Source: an uncultured Clostridia bacterium (lineage in GTDB: Bacteria > Bacillota_A > Clostridia > UMGS1840 > HGM11507). Taken from it: a DNA stretch of 5,588 bases. This document shows, piece by piece, positions 1-5,136 of this stretch (the stretch's first letter is position 1; every line of letters begins with the position of its first letter). The position numbers were made by a program, and so were the translations under genes. Where the stretch lies: positions 1-5,588 of the forward strand of contig CAKRUL010000111.1 of NCBI GenBank assembly GCA_934403665.1, read 5' to 3'. The notes below the pieces were generated by a model that was given only the letters and a program-made list of their open reading frames with translations, ran no database searches and had not been told where the DNA came from.

Positions 1-54
1 AGCAGCTCACTCGTAATGAGCAGGTCGTCCGTTCGAATCGGATCAGTAGCTCCA
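1..54 (+). tRNA. tRNA-Thr (anticodon CGT), 3' part only
   Basis: This is the 3' portion of a tRNA for threonine codon ACG; the 5' acceptor strand and D-arm lie outside the window. The anticodon stem is 5-9 paired with 17-21, with a seven-base loop at 10-16 and anticodon CGT at 12-14. A five-base variable loop follows at 22-26. The T-stem is 27-31 with 39-43 (one G-U closing pair) around the TTCGAAT loop at 32-38. The 3' acceptor strand is 44-50, the discriminator is T51, and CCA is encoded at 52-54. All arm lengths are canonical, so the gene appears intact on this side. Confidence 0.95.
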
Positions 55-59
55 AAAAA

Positions 60-92
60 CGACAAGTACGAAAGTGCTTGTCGATTTTACTT
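60..92 (+). terminator. Intrinsic terminator of the tRNA-Thr transcript
   Basis: A 10-bp stem (60-69 with 74-83, one G-U pair) is closed by a GAAA tetraloop at 70-73 and followed by ATTTTACTT. It begins five bases after the encoded CCA, so it most likely ends the tRNA transcript. The U-tract is interrupted, so termination may be incomplete. Confidence 0.8.
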
Positions 93-99
93 ATTACCG

Positions 100-377
100 A
101 AATTCTTGACAAGTTTCACGAATCAGCTTATTCGCAGCGGAACGAGTATAGGTGCGAATATCAGAGAAGCTTTTACGGACATGGGAGAAATGATTTTATC
201 GTCAAATTACAAATAGCGTTAAAAGAGTGTTCGGAAAGTGAGTATTGGCCGGAATTGCTTATAGAAAGCGGATATTATGAAGACAAAACAATCCTTGACA
301 ACTGTGCTGAAATAAAGAAAATATTAATTGCGTCAATCAATACAGCAAAGAAAAAAATTAAAATATCTATAAGGTTC
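100..377 (+). pseudogene. Four-helix-bundle (23S rRNA IVS-type) protein, truncated and frameshifted
   Basis: The two halves of a small four-helix-bundle protein lie in different frames. From about base 100 to 170 one frame reads NQLIRSGTSIGANIREA (124-171), the family's most recognisable segment. From base 171 a second frame continues with NDFIVKLQIALKE, then EYWPELLIESGYYEDKT and a last helix ending near INTAKKK. Restoring one T in the run at 171-174 would join REA to FYGHGRNDF, so a one-base deletion is the simplest explanation. Members of the family are about 110-125 residues; roughly the first 25-30, including helix 1, are missing, replaced by the tRNA terminator and spacer. The second frame has no stop where the family normally ends and runs on into the antisense of ypeB. 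No ribosome binding site is visible. The exact 3' limit is a guess. The product is presumably not made. Confidence 0.8.
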
Positions 378-427
378 ATCTCGTCCACGTCGGCATGGAC
401 TTCGCTCCGTTCCGATTTTTCTGTATA

Positions 428-460
428 TAAAAATCAAAGCCCGGAAAATCCGGGCTTCAA
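428..460 (-). terminator. Intrinsic terminator of the sleB-ypeB operon
   Basis: A perfect 9-bp G/C-rich stem (437-445 with 449-457) encloses a three-base loop. Read on the minus strand it is followed by TGATTTTTATATA, a U-rich tail, and it lies about 44 bases beyond the ypeB stop. On the plus strand the hairpin is followed by CAACAAAA, so it should not work in that direction. Confidence 0.88.
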
Positions 461-500
461 CAAAATAGGGCGGATGACAGACGGTTGCAAATGCAGGCGC

Positions 501-1859
501 TCACATGGTCAAAAGACTGTTTTCCTGATCCAATACCAGGAGAATCTTTTCTTCATTTCCGCTGTTGGCATTGATATAGATCAGATAATTTTTATTCTCA
601 AATTTCCCCTTGATTTCGTAACAGAATGCCTCAGTTCCGTTTTCCAAGGGAATATAGCACAGGGTGATCTGATCGGCAGATAGATTTTTGTTCTGTTTTT
701 CTTTCGCCGTTTCGGCAGATATCGTTGGAACTGTTTGTTCCCTGTGTTTATGATGTGTCAGATAGCCTCTTGCTTCAAATCCGATCACTTCCTTTGTATC
801 GCCGGCAATTTTCAGCTTGATCAAATCCGGATATAAGACAATGCCATCCTGCACAGCGGCAAAATTGATTGTCATAACGCCATCTGCCATTTCATAATAG
901 CTGTCTTTGAAGCCATGGAATCCTTTTGCATTTAAAAATTCCTGGGAGATGCGGATTCCTTCCTCATAACTTAAGTCAGCTGCTTCCGTATTTTTGGAAT
1001 CCAACATGGAAATAACATAACCGCCCCTTTTGGTAATGCTGATAAAAACAGAGCGGTTTTCTTCCTTGGCGGTGCCGGAAAATCCATAGGTGTGAATCGT
1101 TCCCTCTCCGTCTGAAGTGTGCTCCAGGGAGGTTACCTTGTCGCTTCCGATAAAATCGAGTGCTTTTTGTTTTGCTTCCTCCAGCGATACTTCCGGCACA
1201 TTTTTAAGCATTTCCGGTTCTATGTTTTCCATGTGGTCGGAAAAAGGGCCGTCATAAATGAGCGAGGGATAGTTTAAAAAGTTTGCTTCGATGTCTGAGA
1301 AAATGTTTTGACTTGCTTCGCTTTCGCCGGCTTGCTGTGCTTCGCGTGCCGCCGCGACAACACCGGAGAACCCTTTCTTGCTGTCAAGAATCTGATTCTC
1401 AATACCGCTCAGAGATTGGAACAGTTCATTGGCATATTTGGAAAGTTCCATCATGGTTTGATGCTGCTGTTGTGTGATCGGCATGTCATCAATGGATTTT
1501 GCCGCAAGCATGCGGGTGTAATCGCCTACCTGTGTCAGAAATTTCTGGGTGTTGTCAAGCGTCGCATTTTCGATGGGCAGCTGACCAAGACACGCTTTTG
1601 CATAGGAAGAATACTGCGTGATTTCATTTGCAATCTGTGCGAGGTGCTTGGGTTCTGTTGTGATGATTCCCTTGGAAAGGGCAACGTCAATGTTTTTGAC
1701 GGAATCTGTAAGATCATAAAAGGCACGGCGATATTGATTTTCTATCTTTAATTCGTATGCCTCTGCCCGGTAATAGGTATAAGAACCAAGACCGACAAGG
1801 ACAACCAGAGCGAGCGCTGCGGCAACCATGCTTATTTTATGCCTTCTGATAAAATCCAT
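501..1859 (-). CDS. ypeB: Germination protein YpeB
   Basis: This is a 452-residue protein, the usual YpeB length (about 450). YpeB is the partner of the cortex-lytic enzyme SleB: in Bacillus each is needed for the other to be stably present in the dormant spore. An N-terminal membrane anchor spans about residues 10-29 after a basic start (MDFIRRHK). A largely helical region runs to about 195 and ends in the family-typical motif YPSLIYDGPFSDH (197-209). The C-terminal half has three PepSY-like units starting near 224 (VSLEEAKQKALDFIG), 297 and 380. The start at 1859 is chosen because AGGAGG lies seven bases upstream; an in-frame ATG at 1928 would add 23 residues inside sleB without support. 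The gene is second in an operon, 11 bases after the sleB stop. It appears complete and should act at the forespore membrane and cortex. Confidence 0.95.
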   Translation of the reverse strand: MDFIRRHKISMVAAALALVVLVGLGSYTYYRAEAYELKIENQYRRAFYDLTDSVKNIDVALSKGIITTEPKHLAQIANEITQYSSYAKACLGQLPIENATLDNTQKFLTQVGDYTRMLAAKSIDDMPITQQQHQTMMELSKYANELFQSLSGIENQILDSKKGFSGVVAAAREAQQAGESEASQNIFSDIEANFLNYPSLIYDGPFSDHMENIEPEMLKNVPEVSLEEAKQKALDFIGSDKVTSLEHTSDGEGTIHTYGFSGTAKEENRSVFISITKRGGYVISMLDSKNTEAADLSYEEGIRISQEFLNAKGFHGFKDSYYEMADGVMTINFAAVQDGIVLYPDLIKLKIAGDTKEVIGFEARGYLTHHKHREQTVPTISAETAKEKQNKNLSADQITLCYIPLENGTEAFCYEIKGKFENKNYLIYINANSGNEEKILLVLDQENSLLTM

Positions 1860-1866
1860 TTTGATA

Positions 1867-1872
1867 CCTCCT
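1867..1872 (-). promoter_or_regulatory. ypeB ribosome binding site overlapping the sleB stop
   Basis: A full AGGAGG lies seven bases before the ypeB ATG, and its first two bases are the last two bases of the sleB TAG stop (1871-1873). A ribosome finishing sleB would therefore sit on the ypeB initiation site, which suggests translational coupling of the two partner proteins. Confidence 0.85.
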
Positions 1873-2341
1873 AATGACAAAAACGGTGTTTTCCGATGGT
1901 TTTGATAAGGGGACGGGAAAAAATCCATTGGTTTGTTGCGGTGGCGGGATTGTAATAATAAATCGCACCTTCCGAGGGGTCCCAGCCGTTCATGGCAGAT
2001 TCACATGCTTTATAAACCGAAGAGGCCGGATCAATCGGCACATTGATTTGACCGTCAGACACGGCGGTAAAGGCGCCGGGCTGATAGATGACACCGGCGA
2101 TGGTATTCGGAAAGGAGGCGTGTTTGACGCGGTTTAATATAACGGCTGCGACTGCCACCTGTCCTTCAAAGGGTTCCCCGCGGGCTTCTCCGTTGACACA
2201 TCTGGCTAAGAGCTGTGTGTCTCCGGCGTTGACGGATGCAGCAGCAGCCGGATTCTCCAGCGGGGCAAGCATTCGAATGCCGCCCAAAAGAAACGGGAGG
2301 GCGAGCAGACAAAGCAAGACTCTTTTCTTTGTTTGTTTCAT
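1871..2341 (-). CDS. sleB: Spore cortex-lytic enzyme SleB, short form without peptidoglycan-binding domain
   Basis: This 156-residue enzyme belongs to the SleB/CwlJ hydrolase family (Hydrolase_2). SleB is a lytic transglycosylase that cuts cortex peptidoglycan at muramic-lactam sites during germination. An N-terminal signal or anchor segment (about residues 8-34, LLCLLALPFLLGG then AAAA) is followed directly by the catalytic domain. It contains CVNGEARGEPFEGQVAVAAV (48-67), whose first Glu (E52) matches the family's catalytic residue. Further on are AIYYYNP (126-132) and the typical ending RPLIKTIGKH. Bacillus SleB has an extra N-terminal peptidoglycan-binding domain and is much longer; that domain is absent here with no sign of truncation. 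The start at 2341 is chosen because AGAGGAA sits six bases upstream and the signal peptide follows at once; the longer in-frame start at 2389 falls inside the leader hairpin. CwlJ is a possible alternative by domain alone, but the signal peptide and linkage to ypeB support SleB. Confidence 0.93.
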   Translation of the reverse strand: MKQTKKRVLLCLLALPFLLGGIRMLAPLENPAAAASVNAGDTQLLARCVNGEARGEPFEGQVAVAAVILNRVKHASFPNTIAGVIYQPGAFTAVSDGQINVPIDPASSVYKACESAMNGWDPSEGAIYYYNPATATNQWIFSRPLIKTIGKHRFCH

Positions 2342-2371
2342 GTTGCATTCCTCTTTCTGACGGTTTGCAGC

Positions 2372-2396
2372 AAGCGGTTTGCCCTTCAAACCGCTT
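2372..2396 (-). promoter_or_regulatory. Hairpin in the sleB 5' leader
   Basis: A perfect 10-bp inverted repeat (2372-2381 with 2387-2396) with a five-base loop lies between the proposed promoter and the sleB start, ending about 30 bases before the ATG. No U-tract follows it on the minus strand, so it is not an ordinary terminator. It would lie close to the 5' end of the mRNA, where such hairpins often stabilise transcripts; that role is inference. Confidence 0.6.
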
Positions 2397-2424
2397 CCGT
2401 TTCTACCGAAAATTTATCTATTGT

Positions 2425-2453
2425 TATTTTGACACTATTTTCCGAGTTTATTC
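2425..2453 (-). promoter_or_regulatory. SigG-type (forespore) promoter for sleB-ypeB
   Basis: On the minus strand, GAATA (2449-2453) is separated by 17 bases from CAAAATA (2425-2431). The Bacillus SigG consensus is about gHATR, 17-18 bases, CATWHTA, so the -35 matches fully and the -10 at six of seven positions. The expected start, near 2418, gives a leader of about 75 bases. Known SigG control of sleB-ypeB in B. subtilis supports the call. Confidence 0.7.
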
Positions 2454-2571
2454 CGAAAAAATTCAAAGCTTCTCAGAGACAGAAGGATTAGAACAGAATC
2501 GCAAGTGAGATATTTTTTGGAACGTTCTGAGAAAAAAGACGAATTGATTTGCACCTTGATCCATACGCCTA

Positions 2572-2592
2572 TTAATTTATCTGATAAATTAA
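2572..2592. repeat. Perfect 9-bp inverted repeat, possible operator
   Basis: TTAATTTAT and ATAAATTAA (2572-2580 and 2584-2592) are exact reverse complements around a three-base centre. The site lies ten bases upstream of the proposed -35 box of the ROK-like gene, a plausible place for an activator or repressor. It is all A/T in a very A/T-rich stretch, so chance is a real alternative. Confidence 0.4.
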
Positions 2593-2602
2593 CTTACAAA
2601 TA

Positions 2603-2631
2603 TTGCTTTTTAAAAGAAAATAGAGTAAAAT
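2603..2631 (+). promoter_or_regulatory. Possible SigA promoter for the ROK-like gene
   Basis: TTGCTT (2603-2608), a 17-base spacer and TAAAAT (2626-2631) make a vegetative-type promoter with a good -10 but only three of six matches in the -35. It would start transcription near 2638 and leave a leader of about 317 bases. It is the best candidate I see on this strand, not a strong one. Confidence 0.4.
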
Positions 2632-2638
2632 AAATTTG

Positions 2639-2954
2639 TGGGAACTTAATTAAATTTTTTAACTAAGTATCTTCTCTGTATTCCGATACCATTGAAGCTC
2701 CCTATTCCCGGCATGCTTTTGGCTTTCACAGCCTTATGCAATGGAAAACAAAAACAATCCGAAACCGGCAATCACGGCGAGCGGTTAGAAATGGAAGGGC
2801 TGCCTTTTCTCTGGGCAGAAAGACGATGCGGAGACCGGAAAAAGTTTTCTAAGCGGAAAAGAAATGATACCGCAAGGAGCCCAGGCGGTGTAAGCGGAAT
2901 CCAGGGGTGCTCTGAAAAAACAACAAAAGATTTTAAATATTTGGAGGTAATCCT
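2639..2954 (+). promoter_or_regulatory. Long leader with nested inverted repeats upstream of the ROK-like gene
   Basis: If the promoter near 2603-2631 is used, this is an untranslated leader. A rod-like fold at 2689-2744 has nested helices: CCATT/AATGG (2689-2693 with 2740-2744), GCAT/ATGC (2711-2714 with 2736-2739) and GGCT/AGCC (2721-2724 with 2730-2733). Two further short hairpins are CTGCC/GGCAG (2800-2804 with 2814-2818) and ACCGC/GCGGT (2869-2873 with 2885-2889). The 9-mer TAAGCGGAA occurs twice (2850-2858 and 2891-2899). I recognise no known riboswitch or T-box core and see no terminator before the gene. Confidence 0.35.
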
Positions 2955-4349
2955 ATGAAACACATTAATTTTTTAGGAATCGAATTTGATGTTCAGAATA
3001 TGCCCGTTCTGGACGAAGGTTTCATTCCAATGCACGCATTCAATACGGCGTTTTTGAAAACAGCGACAAAAGATTTGAACATTGCTGTGGAGAGAAATGC
3101 GGGTTACACCTCTGTGTTCAAAACAAAGATTCACGGCACCGAAGAAATGATTGAAGCAGATTGCTTTTATGCCGAAAGAATGGTGAAATTTCTTCTGTGG
3201 GCGATGGGTGGATATAAAGTATATATCTGCGGAGACAAAAAGATTTATGAACACATTAAAAAAGAGTATGCAAAAGACGGAAAGCGTGCTTTTGACTTTG
3301 ACTTTATGAGCAGAGTTTATGAAAAAGATTTTGAGGTTCTCTATCGTGAATTGGACGAAACCCCTCAGGAAAAGGTTCAGTCCAAATCAGTGGGCAGAAA
3401 CTTTGATGGCTGCCGCATCGGGTTTGACGCCGGCGGAAGTGACAGAAAGGTCTCTGCTGTCATTGACGGAGAATGTGTATACAGCGATGAAACAGTCTGG
3501 CTGCCGAAGGTGACTGCGGATCCGGAATACCATTTCCAGGGCATTTTGGATTCTATGAAGAAAGCTGCCGCAAAGATGCCGAGAGTGGATGCCATCGGAA
3601 TCAGCAGTGCCGGAATCTATGTGGATAACCGGACGATGGTAGCATCTCTGTTCCTGGCCGTGCCGGAGGATGAGTTCAACAAACATGTGAAAGATATTTA
3701 TATTCGTGCCTGCAAAGAGTTCGGCGACATTCCCTTTGAGGTGGCAAATGATGGGGACGTTACCGCACTGGCAGGAGCAATGAGTTTGGAAGATACCAAT
3801 GTTTTGGGAATTGCTATGGGAACCTCTGAAGCAGTTGGCTATGTGGACGGAAACGGCAATATCACAGGCTGGCTGAACGAACTTGCATTTGCACCGGTAG
3901 ACGCACAGCGGGAAGCAATGGTGGACGAGTGGTCTGGCGACATCGGCGTGGGATGCAAATATTTTTCTCAGGACAGTGTCAATAAGCTGGCGCCGCGCGC
4001 AGGCATTGAACTGGACGAAAACGAGACACCTGCAAACAAGCTGAAAGTCGTTCAGGGTTTGATGGAGAAAGACGATGCAAGAGCGATTCAGGTTTATGAG
4101 TCCATCGGAGTTTATTTGGGTCATACCATTGCGTACTATGCGGATTTCTATGATCTGAAGCATTTGCTTCTGTTAGGACGGGTGATGTCCGGAAAAGGCG
4201 GCGATATTATTATTCGTTTTGCGGAGAAGGTTCTGAAGGAAGAATATCCGGAATTGGCAAAGAAGGCAGAACTGCATGTGCCGGATGAAAAAACAAGACG
4301 TGTAGGTCAGTCTGCAGCTGCAGCAAGCTTGCCGAAAATTGTGAAATAA
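2955..4349 (+). CDS. ROK-like (ASKHA-fold) protein with long N-terminal domain, function unknown
   Basis: This 464-residue protein has a C-terminal sugar-kinase fold of the ROK/NBD-HSP70 type. A phosphate-1-like strand and turn is IGFDAGGSDRKVSAVIDGE (155-173). The segment FEVANDGDVTALAGAMS (261-277) corresponds to the ROK region that carries the catalytic Asp (here D266). The phosphate-2 loop is GIAMGTSEAVGY (285-296), and an adenosine-side segment is LLLLGRVMSGKGGDI (404-418). It departs from classical ROK kinases: NELAF (308-312) stands where GExGH is usual, the CxCGxxGC zinc motif is absent, and about 150 residues of unassigned sequence precede the fold. There is no helix-turn-helix region like those of ROK repressors. 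A clostridial group with the same architecture seems to exist, but this is from memory. A kinase for a sugar or sugar-like substrate is the best guess. GGAGG lies seven bases before the ATG, fixing the start. The gene is monocistronic and converges on the Nudix gene. Confidence 0.85.
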   Translation: MKHINFLGIEFDVQNMPVLDEGFIPMHAFNTAFLKTATKDLNIAVERNAGYTSVFKTKIHGTEEMIEADCFYAERMVKFLLWAMGGYKVYICGDKKIYEHIKKEYAKDGKRAFDFDFMSRVYEKDFEVLYRELDETPQEKVQSKSVGRNFDGCRIGFDAGGSDRKVSAVIDGECVYSDETVWLPKVTADPEYHFQGILDSMKKAAAKMPRVDAIGISSAGIYVDNRTMVASLFLAVPEDEFNKHVKDIYIRACKEFGDIPFEVANDGDVTALAGAMSLEDTNVLGIAMGTSEAVGYVDGNGNITGWLNELAFAPVDAQREAMVDEWSGDIGVGCKYFSQDSVNKLAPRAGIELDENETPANKLKVVQGLMEKDDARAIQVYESIGVYLGHTIAYYADFYDLKHLLLLGRVMSGKGGDIIIRFAEKVLKEEYPELAKKAELHVPDEKTRRVGQSAAAASLPKIVK

Positions 4350-4365
4350 TTCAGTACAAGTTCAG

Positions 4366-4407
4366 AAAAAGGGAGATGTAACAGTTATTTTTTACATCTC
4401 CCTTTTT
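4366..4407. terminator. Bidirectional terminator between convergent genes
   Basis: A perfect 16-bp stem (4366-4381 with 4392-4407) surrounds a ten-base loop. It has A5 on its 5' side and T5 on its 3' side, with further Ts at 4411-4420, so each strand reads a hairpin ending in a U-rich tract. It begins 16 bases after the ROK-like stop and lies 35 bases beyond the Nudix stop, so it can end both transcripts. Confidence 0.92.
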
Positions 4408-4442
4408 AAATTTTGTTTTTCACTCTATTCCGGAAAGAATCC

Positions 4443-4997
4443 TCAGCTTTTGTCGCATGGATTGTTTTTAATCAGAAATTGATATTTGAGAAGACCGATT
4501 ACCGTTTTGGCATCCTTCAGTTCACCGGATTGAATCATTTCAATCAGCGTATGCAGGGGATATTTTTCAATGTTCAAAATTTCATCCTCATCCGGATTTA
4601 CGGTTCCCTTATACAAATTTTTTGCCAAATAGATATGAATTTTTTCATTACAATAGCCGGGGGTAGGAATGCAATAATCCAGATAGGTGAAGTCCTTTGC
4701 ACAGTAGCCGGTTTCTTCCTCCAGTTCTCTTGCAGCGCAATGAAGCGGATTTTCACCGGGTTCCAGCTTCCCGGCCGGAATTTCAAGAAGGGTTTGTTCA
4801 AAGGGCTTGCGGTACTGTCTTACCATAAACACATTTTCCTGTTCATCCACAGCGAGAATTCCGACGCCTCCGGGATGGTTGACAATTTCTCTTGTGGAAA
4901 CCTTGCCGGTGGGCAGTTCGACTTCATCCACCTTCACATGAATGACTCTGCCTTTGAAAATCTCTGTTGTTTTTGTTGTTTTCTCTGTATATTCCAT
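4443..4997 (-). CDS. nudF: Nudix hydrolase, ADP-ribose pyrophosphatase type
   Basis: This 184-residue cytoplasmic enzyme likely splits ADP-ribose (and related ADP-sugars) to AMP and ribose 5-phosphate with divalent metal. The Nudix box is complete at residues 76-98: G76, five residues, E82, seven residues, R90-E91-L92, then E94-E95 and G97. Upstream are HPGGVGILAV (41-50) and VRQYRKPFEQTLLEIPAGKL (59-78), typical of the ADP-ribose group. Downstream TPGYCNEKIHIYLAKNL (112-128) is the ADPRase-specific segment, with a proline 16 residues after the box glycine. Length fits the family. The start at 4997 has AGGAGG seven bases upstream. It is a single gene with its own SigA promoter, converging on the ROK-like gene and divergent from dpaA. 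Substrate is assigned from the motif only. Confidence 0.93.
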   Translation of the reverse strand: MEYTEKTTKTTEIFKGRVIHVKVDEVELPTGKVSTREIVNHPGGVGILAVDEQENVFMVRQYRKPFEQTLLEIPAGKLEPGENPLHCAARELEEETGYCAKDFTYLDYCIPTPGYCNEKIHIYLAKNLYKGTVNPDEDEILNIEKYPLHTLIEMIQSGELKDAKTVIGLLKYQFLIKNNPCDKS

Positions 4998-5024
4998 TTT
5001 GTTGCCTCCTTTTTTCTGTAAAAT

Positions 5025-5053
5025 ATTTTAACAGACCGCAAAGGGAAAGTCAA
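5025..5053 (-). promoter_or_regulatory. SigA promoter for the Nudix gene
   Basis: On the minus strand TTGACT (5048-5053) and TAAAAT (5025-5030) are separated by exactly 17 bases, each matching the SigA consensus at five of six positions. Transcription would start near 5018, giving a leader of about 20 bases that holds AGGAGG. This suggests ordinary vegetative expression. Confidence 0.75.
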
Positions 5054-5071
5054 TCGATGAAAAAATACAGG

Positions 5072-5099
5072 CACTCTCCTTGCCGGGGAAACATACTAT
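5072..5099 (+). promoter_or_regulatory. SigK-like (mother-cell) promoter for dpaA
   Basis: CACT (5072-5075), a 16-base spacer and CATACTAT (5092-5099) resemble the mother-cell SigK pattern of an AC core about 17 bases before CATA. The -10 also resembles the SigE form. In B. subtilis the spoVF operon is SigK-dependent, which favours SigK. The short -35 makes this weaker than the SigG call. Start would be near 5106. Confidence 0.55.
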
Positions 5100-5136
5100 G
5101 ATAATAGATTACCGGCATGGGAGGTGACTACATAAA

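Larger units (their letters stand above)
2454..2954. other. 500-base intergenic region between divergent sleB and the ROK-like gene
   Basis: I find no convincing protein gene here. The left part (to about 2690) is strongly A/T-rich and holds a 21-bp inverted repeat and a possible SigA promoter. The right part (2690-2950) has a more balanced composition and several local inverted repeats, as expected of a transcribed leader. A TTG-initiated open frame from 2692 ends at the start of the ROK-like gene. It lacks a ribosome binding site and has a polar, unrecognisable sequence, so I do not call it. Confidence 0.6.

Noticed and set aside
2429..2434. Perfect TTGACA on the plus strand
   Set aside because: No -10-like hexamer lies 16-18 bases downstream; the same bases belong to the SigG-type element on the other strand.
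2519..2528. GAACGTTC palindrome, considered as a LexA site
   Set aside because: Gram-positive SOS boxes have four bases between GAAC and GTTC; here there are none, and no SOS gene is adjacent.
2869..2915. Possible T-box or TPP riboswitch fragments (ACCGC/GCGGT stem, GGGGTGC)
   Set aside because: The conserved T-box antiterminator and the second half of the TPP core are absent, and the downstream gene fits neither class.
2692..2958. 88-codon plus-strand open frame ending at the ROK-like start codon
   Set aside because: It begins with TTG without a ribosome binding site, the predicted protein is polar and unlike any family I know, and the stretch is better read as leader sequence.
3387..4163. 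Long open frame antisense to the ROK-like gene
   Set aside because: It is a shadow of a well-supported gene, rich in Cys and His as expected of antisense translation, with no start signals.
4413..5021. Plus-strand 202-codon open frame opposite the Nudix gene
   Set aside because: The Phe-rich sequence is the antisense of the Nudix gene, whose motif, start and promoter are all clear.
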